A stretch of 64,000 bases of DNA from assembly GCA_963921935.1 (NCBI GenBank), contig OY998175.1, positions 177,603,262 through 177,667,261 of the forward strand. Reading direction: 5' to 3'. Under the pieces are notes generated by a model. It was not told where the DNA came from. It saw nothing but the letters and a program-made list of their open reading frames with translations, and ran no database searches. Shown here piece after piece: positions 23,350-34,580 of the stretch; positions within the stretch are counted from its first letter, which is position 1; each line of letters starts with the position of its first letter. Made by a program: the position numbers and the translations under genes. Origin of the DNA: Galeruca laticollis (Eukaryota > Arthropoda > Insecta > Coleoptera > Chrysomelidae).

Positions 23350-24190
23350 CATTAACTATGAGTTTTGAATGGTTTCAGAATCAGTTTCCAAATCTCCTTT
23401 ATTGTCAGGCAACACATCCTTGACTCCTAGCAGATCCCCTTTCAAACAGTGGACATATTTTGCCCTGTCCGTTTTCCTGGGGTTGGGACTCATTGTAGAG
23501 GTTGTGAGCGTCAGTTTTATTTCGAATTTTATCCAGCGGTGGTTCGACATTGAAATATTGTCAGATACATGCCAGCCGGAGATTATATTCGAAGTGTTAA
23601 TAGTAGATATGGTAATATCTATTATTTGACTAAGCGAGTTAATAAAAGTTGGTTCAGTACCTCTATTTAGAATACAGAGATTCTTGTTAGTTATATAATC
23701 ATAAAAATACTCTAGTGTTAATATCTTTGCAGCCCCAGCTTACGTGGTGGGAGTTTGAATCGCAGCCTATTACCAGTTCAAGCTTTTGGGTGAGACAGTG
23801 TTCCACAAGGTCCTCCAACTCCTTAATTGGTGGTGGTTTAGCTGCGTCTGAGGGGAGGTATGCGGATGCCAGTATTAACACTTTCTTTTGTCCGTTCTGT
23901 GCATATTCAACCTTCACTACCGTTATGTCGGAGGACGAACAATGCGTCAGTGGGTAGGTCTTAAAATTTCTAGGGACGTATATGGCCGTCCTAGGTTGCT
24001 GATTGCTTGGGAAGCTGAAAATTAAACCTTTTGGATTATTTAGACCCATGATTTTTGTTTGTCTTACCCAGTGTTCTTGGATAAGTGCTATTGTCTCCTG
24101 CATCACATCTAAGTGGCGGCATAGTGTTGCCAAAGCCACCTTTTTGTGTTGAAGGTTACACTGAATAAATCTTGCCTTTTCATTGTCCAT
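23350..24190 (-). pseudogene. LOA-type LINE copy 1: EEP endonuclease
   Basis: 24190-23699 reads FIQCNLQHKKVALATLC, IALIQEHWVRQTKIMGL, SSSDITVVKVEYA, ILASAYLPSD and VIGCDSNSHHVSWGCKDINT, which covers the catalytic blocks of the apurinic-like endonuclease used to nick the target. 23550-23356 holds the end, SNHRWIKFE, where the usual SDH has Asn instead of Asp. Between 23350 and 23110 the linker to RT is readable (PWWCHEID, ARKSFNKAKRARFKE) but broken by stops. Confidence 0.9.
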
Positions 24191-24227
24191 CTCTGCTTGA
24201 TGGTGGTAAGATGGGTTATGATTTCTT

Positions 24228-25300
24228 TTAGGCCATCTCCACTTCCTCTTTTGGAGGTGGGTTGACGTCGCCTGTATCCTGACTTTGAGCTGTTAGTTCT
24301 GCCAGGAGACTGTTGCTCACCATCTTGGAGGATGGTTCGACAGTCTCCGCAGAAACAACAGCTTCTTGGGGTTCCTCGGATGGGAGAGGGGGATCCGTGC
24401 TCGATCTCCTCCGTTCCGGGTCGAGTTTCTTTGTGTTAACAATCAATGAGGTGAACGCGTAGCTCATCCTCATTGATCGTTTTCCTAGGACTCCCATTCC
24501 CTCGTCTCTTATGCCAAAGACGAATAGGTGTCCTTTGGGATTGACCTTCGCTTCGTGTTGGAAGGAAAACCATGCATCCCCCGAAGGTCTGGGTTTTGTT
24601 TGCCCAGCCGGTGCACTACATCCTCTTTGTCACCCAGGTCAGTGTGAGCTTCGCTAGGGACCCAGAGGGTGGCTTTTGTCAGCTGGGGGAGGTTGTCGAC
24701 GTGTACCACGTCGAGCTTAGGCTCCTTCCACGATTTCAGTTTTGAAACTGTGTTCCTTAGCCACTCTAGCGTTTCATCACTATCGCAGGTGACTCTGATT
24801 ATTTCGCCAGAGTGCGACCACGACCTAGGAGTAGGTGGCTTTTCTGACTGCTGGAGGCGGACATAAGGGTTTCGTCCAAAGCCTCCATTAGTTGTCTTTT
24901 GACAAGGTCTCCATTATCGGTAATTATTTTACCGTACCGTATGGATCGGCCTTGTCTATACTAGCTACCCGTAAATGGCTGGTAGCTGCTTCGCTGTAGC
25001 TCTTGAGCCTCTTTTGGAGGGGGAACTGTCATCGCCACCCTTGCATATTTGGCCGCTGGTGCCAGGTTTAGATAGGGAGGGGCGAGTGGCACTGGTGGTG
25101 TCTGTAGAGACGCCAGCCTGCTGCCTCGCTTTCCTCCTTCTCTTTGCCTCAGCACCGCAGATTCTTTTACCTTGACGGTGCTTTGTTGTTGGAGGTGTGC
25201 GTTCTCGCTCATCCTCCGGTTTTTTTTGTTGGTCCATTCTGATCCCACGAGTAGCTAGGAAAATGTTCGTCATCTCTGGCAGAGCCCCGCATGCCAGGGA
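24228..25300 (-). pseudogene. LOA-type LINE copy 1: ORF1 protein
   Basis: Minus frames 25273-24965 (overlapped by 25248-24961), 24709-24509 and 24497-24228 lie upstream of the endonuclease and share its higher GC. The N-terminal part is basic and low in complexity (KRRRKARQQAG, SSPSKRGSRATAK). A middle segment reads LPQLTKATLWVPSEAHTDLG, a form seen in ORF1 proteins of this group. The end is Pro/Glu-rich (DVNPPPKEEVEMA) and stops at 24228, 38 bases before the ORF2 endonuclease start. I see no zinc knuckles. Frameshifts break it. Confidence 0.7.
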
Positions 25301-25440
25301 AAGGCTGTTTCCAAGGGGGTGTCGCCTGGTACTCCCAGGGGACGTTCTCGGTCACATTCCCTGCGGCCATTCAGCCATCGGCACGTTCCTCGCACCAACT
25401 ACAAAGCAATGGCCAACTTACAACTAACCCCGTCGACATC

Positions 25441-25600
25441 AACGCTTAATAAAGTAAAAGGTGTCATTTAAAATTTAAATTTAATAAAGCATGAGGACGA
25501 GATGAGATCGTTAATGAGAAGGTAATATTCGGGGGTAAAGAACTGCTGAATAGGCTACACAGATCAATAGAACTAGTCTATAAAAACAAAAAAATGCCCG
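25441..25600 (+). repeat. Right copy of ~150-bp direct duplication flanking the LOA-type LINE
   Basis: Homologous to 20690-20838 (see that entry). This copy continues without break into the rest of the RTE reverse transcriptase, up to the next insertion at 25623. Confidence 0.85.
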
Positions 25601-25622
25601 ATGGATAGAATAGTGGAGCCGT
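25601..25622 (+). pseudogene. RTE-type LINE, short middle segment
   Basis: Reads about seven residues around NSGAV just before a DNA transposon. The RTE frame resumes at 27996 with WPIFKKGD, so these bases belong to the same reverse transcriptase. Confidence 0.8.
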
Positions 25623-27995
25623 CCCAGATAACAATTTTAGGTACTTTACATGTGATAGGAATATCCTCTTAGGAATAATAATATGCTATGGATATGCGTT
25701 TTTTGTATTCAGCATGTACTAAGGATGTTCCAAGATTATGGAAATGTCCCGCATAAGTTTGTGCTACAGACATTCTATGTACATACCAAAGCAAATGTGC
25801 ATTTCATATATTTTAGAATTTTGTATGGAAAGTATAAACATTGCACATAATATGTACATCTGATGGGAATGTGATTCACGTGAAAATCATATTCTATAGT
25901 AGAGCAAACTCACTTCTTATGCATGTGCTATTCTGTACTCAAGAGAATGAGTTTAGTATAAATATTTTTCCTTATTTAAATATTTTATGACACCTGGTTG
26001 TACCAAAAAATAAAAAGGTACAAAACCATTGTGATAAAATATTAAAATATTCCATAAATTCTTATTTACTATTAACCTGAACATCTTAACAGGATATACC
26101 ATATGAAAATAAAACAATATCCCAAAATGATTTAAAGCCTATATTAAATTTCAAGAAATATAATTTCAAATAATAAGTTGAGCTTGTCTTTAGTCTCCTT
26201 GATTTACATGCATAGCTAAAATAATAAAAAACTACAATATCTTTTAAAAACTCTTGAGCTTTATTAGTAGTACCTTTTATCAGAAATTTCTACAATGGAC
26301 AATGGCATACTAATTGTGGACTTCTGCTTATTTGCATAATGTTTCAGGCAGAAGAAATTCTGCCTAAGCTGCTATATGTGTGAAAATATTAATTTATTTT
26401 CTCATCTATTTGTGTTAAGCTGAAAAATTAACATATGACTTTATACTTTACTTTATCTCCAACTTGTTCAGGACCTCGAGATTCTATGTAAGACGTACAT
26501 ACAGTAATGATTTTGTAAAAACCCTAAACAAATATTTTTACAAATGTTACAATATAGTTGCCAGTAATATTCAAATGATACCCAAAATCGTATTAAGTGA
26601 TATATAATTAATATATATTAAACTAACGGAATTAACATAATTTAATAAAAAATATGAAAAATAATATTCTGCCTTATTTAAACCAAATAATAATTCTTAG
26701 AATGAAGCATATGCATTCCACATCTTAATTATCTCCACATCCTTACTCTAAAAATAGAAAACATATTAAACTAAGCATTTTTGAGTGGTACTTTTTATAC
26801 TACCTTTCGATTTTTCATTCTTCACAAGCCACGCTTTAATGACACTAATAATATATGTTTCTGTAGCTAGCCTAAAACAAACTTTTACTGCATCTGCAGA
26901 AAATATTCAATGAAATTACCAATAAAATATGATTTTCTGGGTGTGTTAATAATATAGTAGAATGTTGTCACGATACAATCCATGAACAATGACTTACCTA
27001 ATATAACTTTTGAGAGAAGTAAACTCTTGAATGACCTTTTTTGTTTCACCCCAACCTAGGAGAATTTATTAACGATATCATTACTTAATATTTACTAATA
27101 ATTGAGTATTTGCACTTGGAGTATATAAAGCCGATATTCTCTTATTTTCTATACGCCTATAATACCTCGAACTATATTTATGACCTCTTTTCGGTGCTCC
27201 TATTTGATTTTGAATAGGACCGGTTAATATATGACATGCAATTACTACATTTGTTACCTACTTTAATAATTTTCACTAGATACTTCACTTTTTATTTTTA
27301 AAAAACCAAAACTCGTTATCACGCTTTCAGTCAAAAACTTAGATATTGATATAACCTGTATTCTACTTCTCACATACTTAATTTTGGATTCAGCCTTGAC
27401 TCATTAGGGAGTTACAACCACTTAAATAATTTTCCAATTTTGAAAGCGGAACAAAATTAAAAACACTCCATAAAAAAGTGAATATTAAAAATGGATACAT
27501 TTATATTTTTCACTTTATTACACAAATACAGTTGTGATAATTTTATCTTAGTAAAACTAAAAACTATTCAACTTAAGGCCTCCCTAAAAGATAAACAATA
27601 AACCGATAAACATTCATCAATAATAACAAACCATTATCAATATATTTGTAGTATTAAAACGTAAATAAACTCTGTATATTTTTCATATTTTATTTTTGCA
27701 AAATTGAGGGATCGTTCTAAGGGGAATCTAGTTAGCAAGTGTTTAGGATGTACCAGAAAATATTCTTTTAAGCACATCCTTAATATGTACTAAAAGTAAT
27801 GTGTGACTTGCATATTCTCATCAGTATGTACTTGGCAAGTACTTAACAGAATGTACAATTTCGACTTCAAATTTCACCAACGTTTTCTTTCCACCACGCG
27901 CATACATGTCTTATGTATATACTTTAGAGAATGTACGAATTATCATCTTGTGAGCACATGCTAAGAATATGTTTGTACCTTCAGTGTTATCTGGG
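25623..27995. mobile_element. 2373-bp non-autonomous DNA transposon, CCCAGATAACA ends, GT target duplication
   Basis: CCCAGATAACA at 25623-25633 is the exact reverse complement of TGTTATCTGGG at 27985-27995, and a further AGGTAC block matches just inside both ends. GT precedes and follows the element; leaving out the element and one GT restores the RTE codons exactly, so the ends are firm. The palindrome GTAC is concentrated near the ends: by eye 5 in the first ~320 bp and 7 in the last ~290 bp, against 4 in the ~1.7 kb between. No coding region over about 60 codons. Its design matches 45957-51533, which suggests mobilisation by a CACTA-like transposase. Confidence 0.88.
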
Positions 27996-29330
27996 GTATG
28001 GCCTATTTTCAAAAAAGGTGACCCAAAAATATGGTCTAATTAGAGATCTATCACGCTACTAAATACTGTCTACAAGATTTTCAATTTCATCGTTAATACG
28101 ATATTAAAAAAGTATACTGTGACCAATCTTGGAGAATATCAATATAGATTTAGGCCTGGGAGATCAACTATAAATGTTATTCATATTCTAAATCAAACTA
28201 TAGAAAAATATTACGATCAAGATATGAATATCCAGATCCTATTTATATATACCAAACACGCTTTCGATAGAAAAGAAAGATACTGCTAAAAAATCATATC
28301 CCAAAAAAATATCAGATTTTACCAGAATGATAATGACAGAGTGTGAATCACATGTAAATACGAAAGATGAAAAAACACAAGAATTCGATATGAGCCGTGG
28401 AGTCAAACAAGGTGACGGATTACCAACAACTCAAATATATCACTAGACGGAGTACCTAATAAAAGACTGCAAACTGATAGGTACAATTATTACTAAAGGC
28501 CATTCAAATATTGGCATATATGTGCAGATGATTTGGCAATAATAACAAGAAGTGTAAAGAGCCTAAAGCAAACATTCTTTATGATCGAGCAGGAAGATAG
28601 TAAAAGGGGACTAGATATAAACGAAAAGAAAACTTAGAAGTAAATGGAGTAGTGAAGAAAACAAAATGGTACAACTATAAGAATATAGCTATAGGGAAAT
28701 ATACCTTTGCATGTGTAAACCGTTTTAAATACATAGACGTAATAGCTAAAAAACATAATTAATGGAAAGATCAAATTACGCAAATAAATCAAGCAAGCTA
28801 GCGTAGAATAAATTCCGCCCTCTACTGTTATGCAAAAAAGTCAGCGGAAGTACTAAAATGGAAATCTATAGAACAGCAATAAGGCCAACAGTAACCTATT
28901 AAGGAGAAACTATGAATCTAACGAAATTTGATGAAGAGAAACTTAATATCTTTGAAACGAAAATTATAATTGGAATATATGGGCCAAAAAGGTTGAGTGG
29001 CGGGGAATATAGAACCTTTATGAACTCTGAAATTAGAAAACACTTAATCGAAGAAACTATCACCAGATTTATAAAAGCTCGACGAATACGATGGCTAGGA
29101 TACAAAAGACGAATGAAAAATAATAGTGCAGTTAAAAAATAACAGAACGAAAGTCCTTAACTAACCGGCCCATAGTAAAGCCAAGAAGCAAATGAGAAGG
29201 TCAAATTGAAAGTGATCTGCACAGAATGGGAGTGTGTGGATGGTGGAATAAGACCCAGGATAGAAAAAATGGAGGAAAATAGATCGTTTCCGTTCCATTA
29301 GGTTATAAGGGATTTCTATAATTATTTTCG
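27996..29330 (+). pseudogene. RTE-type LINE, last segment: reverse transcriptase core and C-terminal end
   Basis: Begins WPIFKKGDPKIWSN directly after the DNA transposon, continues YKIFNFIVNTILKKY, YQYRFRPGRSTINVIHIL and a decayed DFKQAFD block near 28250. Later come VKQGDGLPT (28395) and a remnant of the catalytic box (CADDLAIITRSVK, 28526-28563, in place of YADD). 28912-29142 reads KFDEEKLNIFETKIIIGIYG and IKARRIRWLGYKRRMKN, the standard RTE C-terminal part. A GRPRLRW-like tail ends near 29290. Numerous stops. Together with 19560-20838 and 25441-25622 this accounts for one RTE element in three pieces. Confidence 0.88.
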
Positions 29331-29439
29331 TCTTCTTGCTAGTGCAGTGTATAGTACTTTTTCGTTCTTCTAAGATAAAAAGAAAATGACAATCACTATT
29401 TGTTCTTGTTACCAAAGTTAATTTCTAATATGCAACTAA

Positions 29440-29686
29440 GGTTAGCCATTAATTACACTTTCACTTTTCTGTTCATTTCATGTGCCCAATGAATTTACTT
29501 AAACTTAATAATCTGTTCTAGGACGTTTTTCAGCTTGTCTACGATCTGAGATTTGTTCTTTATAAAGTAAATATATCGATATTTGGAAAAATCATCTTTG
29601 AATGTTACAAAATAGTGATAGCCTGTTTTTGAGCTGCACAAACGTCGGTATAGATTATTTCACCAGGTGCATTAGCCCTCTCTCTT
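29440..29686 (-). pseudogene. Copia element: integrase core fragment
   Basis: Read on minus from 29686: RANAPGEIIYTDVC, holding the first integrase Asp, followed in shifted frames by remnants of YFVTFKDDFSKYRYIYFIKNKS (visible around 29600-29560 in pieces). The Copia upstream part (gag to the integrase zinc region) is at 35508-36870, so the two are halves of the same element split by the insertion 29687-35507. The rest of integrase, RT and the 3' LTR are absent. Confidence 0.8.
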
Positions 29687-30615
29687 AGTGTTGCTCGGCT
29701 TGTCTCGCGAAAAAGTGAAAAGTCTCGTCTCGTAATAAAAGTTTCGTTTAACTTAATGTCTCGTGCGAGAGTCTCGCAGAGATCTCAAACATTTTTCGTG
29801 TTTCCTATCTAAATAAAAATACACAAACAATATCAGTTAAAAATTTTTTTCAATGAACAAAAACATAATAATCTCACAAGATAAATAGACAGTCTATTCT
29901 TATAAGGCGAATATCGTAGGACTCGAATTTTCCTTCTGTCGGGCATTGACTGCCATCTACAAAGAGAACGTTGCAAAAGAAATGTTAAAGTTGATATTTT
30001 TGACATGTAGACATGTAATAAAGTAATTAATTACCTGAATTCAATTGGTTTAAGAAACCGATTCAAATTGCTTGTGCTTATTATTTCTGACAATATTTGT
30101 CTCTTAATAATTTTTTGTAAAACACCTAAAATTTCATAATAGGTTAACAACATGATATTATGGTACTAGTAATAATTTCATACATTTTAATATAGGAAGT
30201 TTTTTCTCTGCCAGATGGAAATCGTCGACAATTTCTGTTTCACTTTTAATCTCATGTGGTTTAATGCGATCCTACTTGCTTTTCTTTGTTGTACCCACAC
30301 CTGTATAAACCCGCCACTTCCCGAATGCATTTTTGTGAAAGTGTTTCGCTGTCCTCTTCTTATCTTCAGGGAAGTGCAATGCATTTTAGTTCTTTTTTTG
30401 GCTCCTTCTTCTCATCGTTCGCGTTGGGTGTGTTGGTTTCGCGGCCTCTAGAAGGGGCAAATTCTTAGCCGGCTTACTACGTCTAAGAACAACCTTAAAG
30501 AGTGGATACACTTGCTAAAGCTGTCGCTACTCGAAATCATGCTCATCATTCTAGGGATGGACAGGCCCTCTAATGGGTGGTCTCTCTTGCTTCTTTGCTC
30601 TGTGCTTCTTGGTCT

Positions 30616-32035
30616 TCATTGCTGGAAGCGGTCCAGCTGTTTCCTTGGACGTGGATTCCTGGCGCAGTATTCTCTGGTGTAGTTCATCAGTTCCCTCATC
30701 TGGATGTTAGGGTGAGTCTTCAGCTCTTCGAATATTGTCCTGGCTGTCTCTTCTATGATGTCCTCGATCTTCTCTTGGTCCAACTCTCGGTAGATCTGCT
30801 GGTTCCTGATGTACCAGGGGGCGTTCACTGCCTGCCTCACGCTGATGTTCTGCTGGGCTTTTGGAGCTTTCTTCAGTGACTCTCTGCAGTATATCCCGAT
30901 GCTGTACATATGTATAGCATGATGTGGATTAGGATGTCCTTGATGAGTCGGAGCTTGGTCTTTAGTTCCAGTTTAGATCTTCTTCCGATGAGTTCACCCT
31001 CTTGCCTTTTTTTCTTGTAAACCAGGTAGTTGACGTGGTTCTTGAACGTTATTCTTGGTACATCGCTTGGGTGCTCCAGCTGACTTCTTCTCCCGCTATG
31101 TTCACGTTGTCTTCGGGTCTCTTCCTGTTCAATCTGGAAAACACGACTTCGCTCTTCTCTGCGTTGAGGCTGGTCTTCCACTTCGTAACCCAGTCGTCGA
31201 TTCGGTCCACGGCTTCTTGTAGTCTTCTCGTTACCATCGCTAGCCAAGTGCTTCTGTGTCATCTACGTAGAGGGCTGTCATGGTGTTGTCAGTCTTGGGG
31301 ATGTCTGCTGTGTAGATGCTGTAGAGTACCGTGGGGAGGACTGCTCCCTGTGGTACTCCTGCTTTTATCCATCCATCCCAACTCGGATTTGGTCGTGTTG
31401 ATCTTGATCTGGAATCTTCTGTTCTTCAGATAGCTGCGCAGCAGCTTCGTGACGGCTCTGGATTATCCGGTTCCTCTCATCTTGTATATCAGGCCTTCGT
31501 GCCAGACACGGTCGAAGGCTTTACTGACATTCAAGAAGATGGCTCCCATTGCTTGGTTTCTGTTGAATCCTTGGATGGCGCATTCTACTATCTTCAGGAC
31601 TTAATCCGAACTGTTCTTCTGGTAGGATCCCGATGGCTTCTGTTTCCTCTTCTAGTTTCTTCAAGATGACACTCTCGGCTATCTTGGTGAGGAGATGGAT
31701 AGGCCTGCAGTTCTAGGGAACATCGGGTCCTTTTCACTCTCCCTTAGTATGTTCTTTTCCACTTCTTTCCATTAGTCTGTGAAGTTCTGGATCAGTATTC
31801 TGTTGATTATGGCTGTCAGGAATACCACCTTTTCTTGGTTTGGACTGCAATGATTGTGGCTTCCTGTAGTCAGGTCATCTGAACTCGAAGTTTTCTCCCG
31901 GTAGCTTCGTTTCTTGTAGTGCGAAAACGTCTAGGTCTTCTTCTTCAAGTGTAGTCCTCATTAGGTTGATGTTGTCTCGTAGACTTCCGCTATTCCAGGT
32001 TCCTATACTCAGCTGGTTTGGATCCATTAACATTT
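30616..32035 (-). pseudogene. Jockey-type LINE ORF2, internally deleted
   Basis: Minus strand. About 32030-31890 reads LSIGTWNSGSLRDNINLMRT and DVFALQETKL, the endonuclease N-terminus; the rest of the nuclease and the front of RT are deleted. About 31740-31480 has RT fragments (ILKKLEEETEAI, LPEEQFG). 31237-31049 reads LQEAVDRIDDWVTKWKTSLN AEKS-type sequence with the region after YADD (the box itself reads as a frameshifted TALYVDDTE-like stretch near 31270). 30909-30616 is the C-terminus (NAPWYIRNQQIYRELDQE, ELKTHPNIQMRELMN). The locus is GC-richer than its flanks. The 3' UTR probably reaches about 30200. Confidence 0.82.
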
Positions 32036-32056
32036 CATAATGCTGATGGAGAGGTC

Positions 32057-33125
32057 CTACATCTCTTGCATGTGCGTCGAGAACATCTTCATTGCTTCAA
32101 AGACGTCTGGTTGTTGTTGGGAGGCGGATGTCGTCTTCTTGGCTGCACTGGCGTAGCTTGTCCCTGCTGATGTGGTTGCGGTTGGTTGGCTTCTCGCTGC
32201 TCCCTGGGACATGGTCGTCTTGGATGTTATTTGGGGTTTTTCAGTCTTTGGCGCTGTCGTATTTTTCTTGGGTGCTTTGGGACACCCTCTGTAGTTGGCT
32301 GGATGTTCTCCTTCGCAGTTGGCGCAGGCTGCAGGACAGTTCTTCCTTTTTTCGCAGTCTCCGGATCGGTGGCTGCCTCCGCATCTAACACATCTTGTGT
32401 CCATGTGGCTGGTCGACTGTCCGTGATGGTAGCCTTGGCAGTTGTATCACTCCGTAGCTCCGTTGCTCCGTTGCTTCTTCTAGGGTTTTCTTGTCTCACC
32501 TTGGCGCTGAGGATACACTTCACTTTCTTAATCTTTTCTAGGTCTTCTTTGTTGAGATCCACCATGAAGATTGGGTAATCCTCGTGACGTGTATTCCTTG
32601 TCCCTGGACCTCTTTGATGTCCTTGATGTCTTGGTCTGGGGATAGTCTATTGATGACGGCTTTCGCCACCTTGTGTTCTGGGTCGGTGAAAGTGTACCAT
32701 TTTACAACTTGGCCTTGGAGTTTTTATAGATACTTCCTTATTTTCCTGTAGTCATCGGCTTTTTCTAGGGTTATCTTGATCCCTAGTCTCTCGTTGTAGG
32801 TGGTCTTCATGCTGACTCCTCTTGCTTCTCTCTTTATCCTCGGGAAGTCCTTCGTCGTCTCAAATATTATTGGTGGTGGCATTTTTCCTTTTGTTGGTTG
32901 CGTTTTCTCTGCCTGGGTTGGAGCTTGGGCTACTTTTTTCTTTTCTACTCTCTGTTGGCGTTGGATTTCTCTCAAGGGCAGAGAGAAATCGTCCTCTTCT
33001 TGTATGATGGTTTCCTTTCTTACTGTTTTTTCATCGTCATCGTTGCTGCTTGGCTGATCTGGGTTGGTTTGTTGGATCTCTTTGTGTTTGGATTCGTCCA
33101 TCTTCGGTGCTTCCTGTTCCTCCAC
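32057..33125 (-). pseudogene. Jockey-type LINE ORF1 (X-element-like nucleic-acid-binding protein)
   Basis: The start at 33125 (MEEQEAPKMDES) opens an acidic and glutamine-rich N-terminal part to 32724 that includes TTKDFPRIKREARG. A frameshifted middle (32565-32227, other frames) leads to 32404-32057 with two zinc knuckles, CVRCGGSHRSGDC and CANCEGEHPANYRGCP, then a Ser/Thr/Ala-rich end. The GEHPANYRGCP phrase is characteristic of Jockey and X-element ORF1 proteins, which bind element RNA. Only the middle is disturbed. The endonuclease of ORF2 follows after 22 bases. Confidence 0.88.
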
Positions 33126-33490
33126 AGGTGCTAAAAAATGAATATTAGTATTTTACTTACCTTTTTTAGTATCCGTTGTGTTCAGTGTCTGGCCTAATTT
33201 TAAAACGCACGTTTCACGCTTGACAGTTTTAATAGTTGTCTTCTTATTTTCGTTGGATCGATGTATTTTCAAAAATAATATTTTGTATAGATAAACACAG
33301 TTTATTTCATAGATCAAGATGAAACACTTCAACAATATTCAGTTAGTTGTGTTGGGAAACACAACGTTTATGAATATCGAAATGCGTTAAGAAACGCAGT
33401 CTTAGCCATGTAGTCCACTTTGAAAATCTTTCTTTGTACAGGCACGTCTTTTCAAATCGATATCTAGTCGCTAATTTAGATCTAGTCAAT
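33126..33490. other. Probable LINE 5' leader; no gene
   Basis: Sequence upstream of the Jockey-type ORF1 start on minus. AT-rich, no recognisable coding region. Confidence 0.35.
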
Positions 33491-33499
33491 AACTTGAGC

Positions 33500-34580
33500 T
33501 TTGGATATTTAAAAACATTTAAATACTATAAAAATTGCACAAAAGTGAGACTAACATTTCGAAAATATATAACTTTCCGTATCTAATATGCGAGAAAAGT
33601 ATTGGTTTACCCCAAAAAAATGTATAACAACACGAAAAAACGGTTTGTAGAAAAAAAAATTCTGTGTGTATGTCGTCGTCGTTGTCGTTGGCCACTTTTC
33701 GTTACATGTCTTGTTCGTTTTTCAGCAAGAAATACAGGAAAAAACTGTTTTTAGAAAAAACATCATGTATGTATATCGTCGTTGTCGTTATCATCGGAAC
33801 ATGTCTTGTTAGCACGATACAGCCCCCGGAGTGCAACAAGTCACCAATTTTATGATTGAATATTGTTAAGGATATGTTACAGATGAACCCTATTAAATTT
33901 CAGCTCACCAGAGCCCGTACAACGGGTGCTATGGTACTTGAAATACGACATTTTTGTCATTTTTTGAGAAATTTCAGTTTGTTAGCACGATACAGCCCCC
34001 GGAGTGCAACAAGTCACCAATTTTATGATTGAATATTGTTAAGGATATGTCACAGATGAACCCTATTGATATTCAGCTCACCAGAGCCAGTAAAACAGGT
34101 ACTATAGTACTTTAAGTACGATATATTTGTCATTTTTGGAGAAATTTCAGTTTGTTACCACGACACAGCCTCCGGAGTATATAGTGACCAATTTTATGAT
34201 TCGATATTATTCAGAGCATCTCAAAGATGAACCCGATTGATATTCAGCTCACTAAAGCCAATACAACGGGTGCTATGGTACTTGAAGTTCCAAATTTTTG
34301 TCATTTTTGGAGAATTTATTGTTAGCACGACACAGCCTCCAGAGTGTATTCAAGTGACCAATTTTATGATTGAATATTGTGCCTCACAGATATACCGTAT
34401 TAATTTTTAGCTGACTAGAGCGAGTACAGCGGGTCCTATATATCCAGATATACTACATTTTTTAAGAAATTTTGGCTATACATCCCCCGAAGTGTATACA
34501 AGTGACAATTTTATGATATAATATTGATCAGGGCCACAGATGCGGAAAAGTTGCTTTGATCTTTAAAACCGTTTATTTTT
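33500..34580 (+). mobile_element. Dispersed element with internal 173-bp tandem repeats, copy B
   Basis: Opens with GAGAAAAGTATTGGTTTACC at 33592 and a TCGTCGTTGTCG-like stretch, both shared with copy A at 17945-18040, and closes with TTTAAAACCGTTTATTTTT at 34560-34580, also shared. Between lies the tandem array (separate entry). A TCGTCGTTGTCG-like stretch occurs twice before the array (33675 and 33778), so that part is duplicated too. No coding region. Confidence 0.75.
33807..34560 (+). repeat. Tandem array of ~173-bp units (four full, one decayed)
   Basis: Units begin TGTTAGCACGATACAGCC at 33807, 33980, 34153 and 34320 (spacings 173, 173, 167). A fifth, decayed unit starts near 34473. Each contains CAATTTTATGATTGAATATTG about 45 bases in, and CAGATGAACCC, CAGCTCACCAGAGCC and GGGTGCTATGGTACTTGAA further on. 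The first two units are most alike; later ones diverge progressively. Confidence 0.92.

Larger units (their letters stand above)
20839..25440 (-). mobile_element. LOA/I-type LINE with RNase H, copy 1 (near full length)
   Basis: Minus-strand element with ORF1, EEP endonuclease, reverse transcriptase, RNase H and a C-terminal CCHC-like region in order, inserted into a plus-strand RTE LINE. It is richer in GC than its surroundings. Flanked by direct copies of the same ~150-bp target segment. A second member of the same broad family occupies 53340-59912 on plus. The RNase H domain is characteristic of I, LOA and R1-related clades; I cannot separate these without alignment. Confidence 0.85.

Noticed and set aside
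30577..33134. Several plus-strand open frames of 60-143 codons
   Set aside because: They are shadows of the GC-rich minus-strand Jockey-type LINE, whose motifs are clear on the other strand.
33807..34560. CRISPR-like array
   Set aside because: Units are contiguous 173-bp repeats without spacers, in a eukaryotic context.
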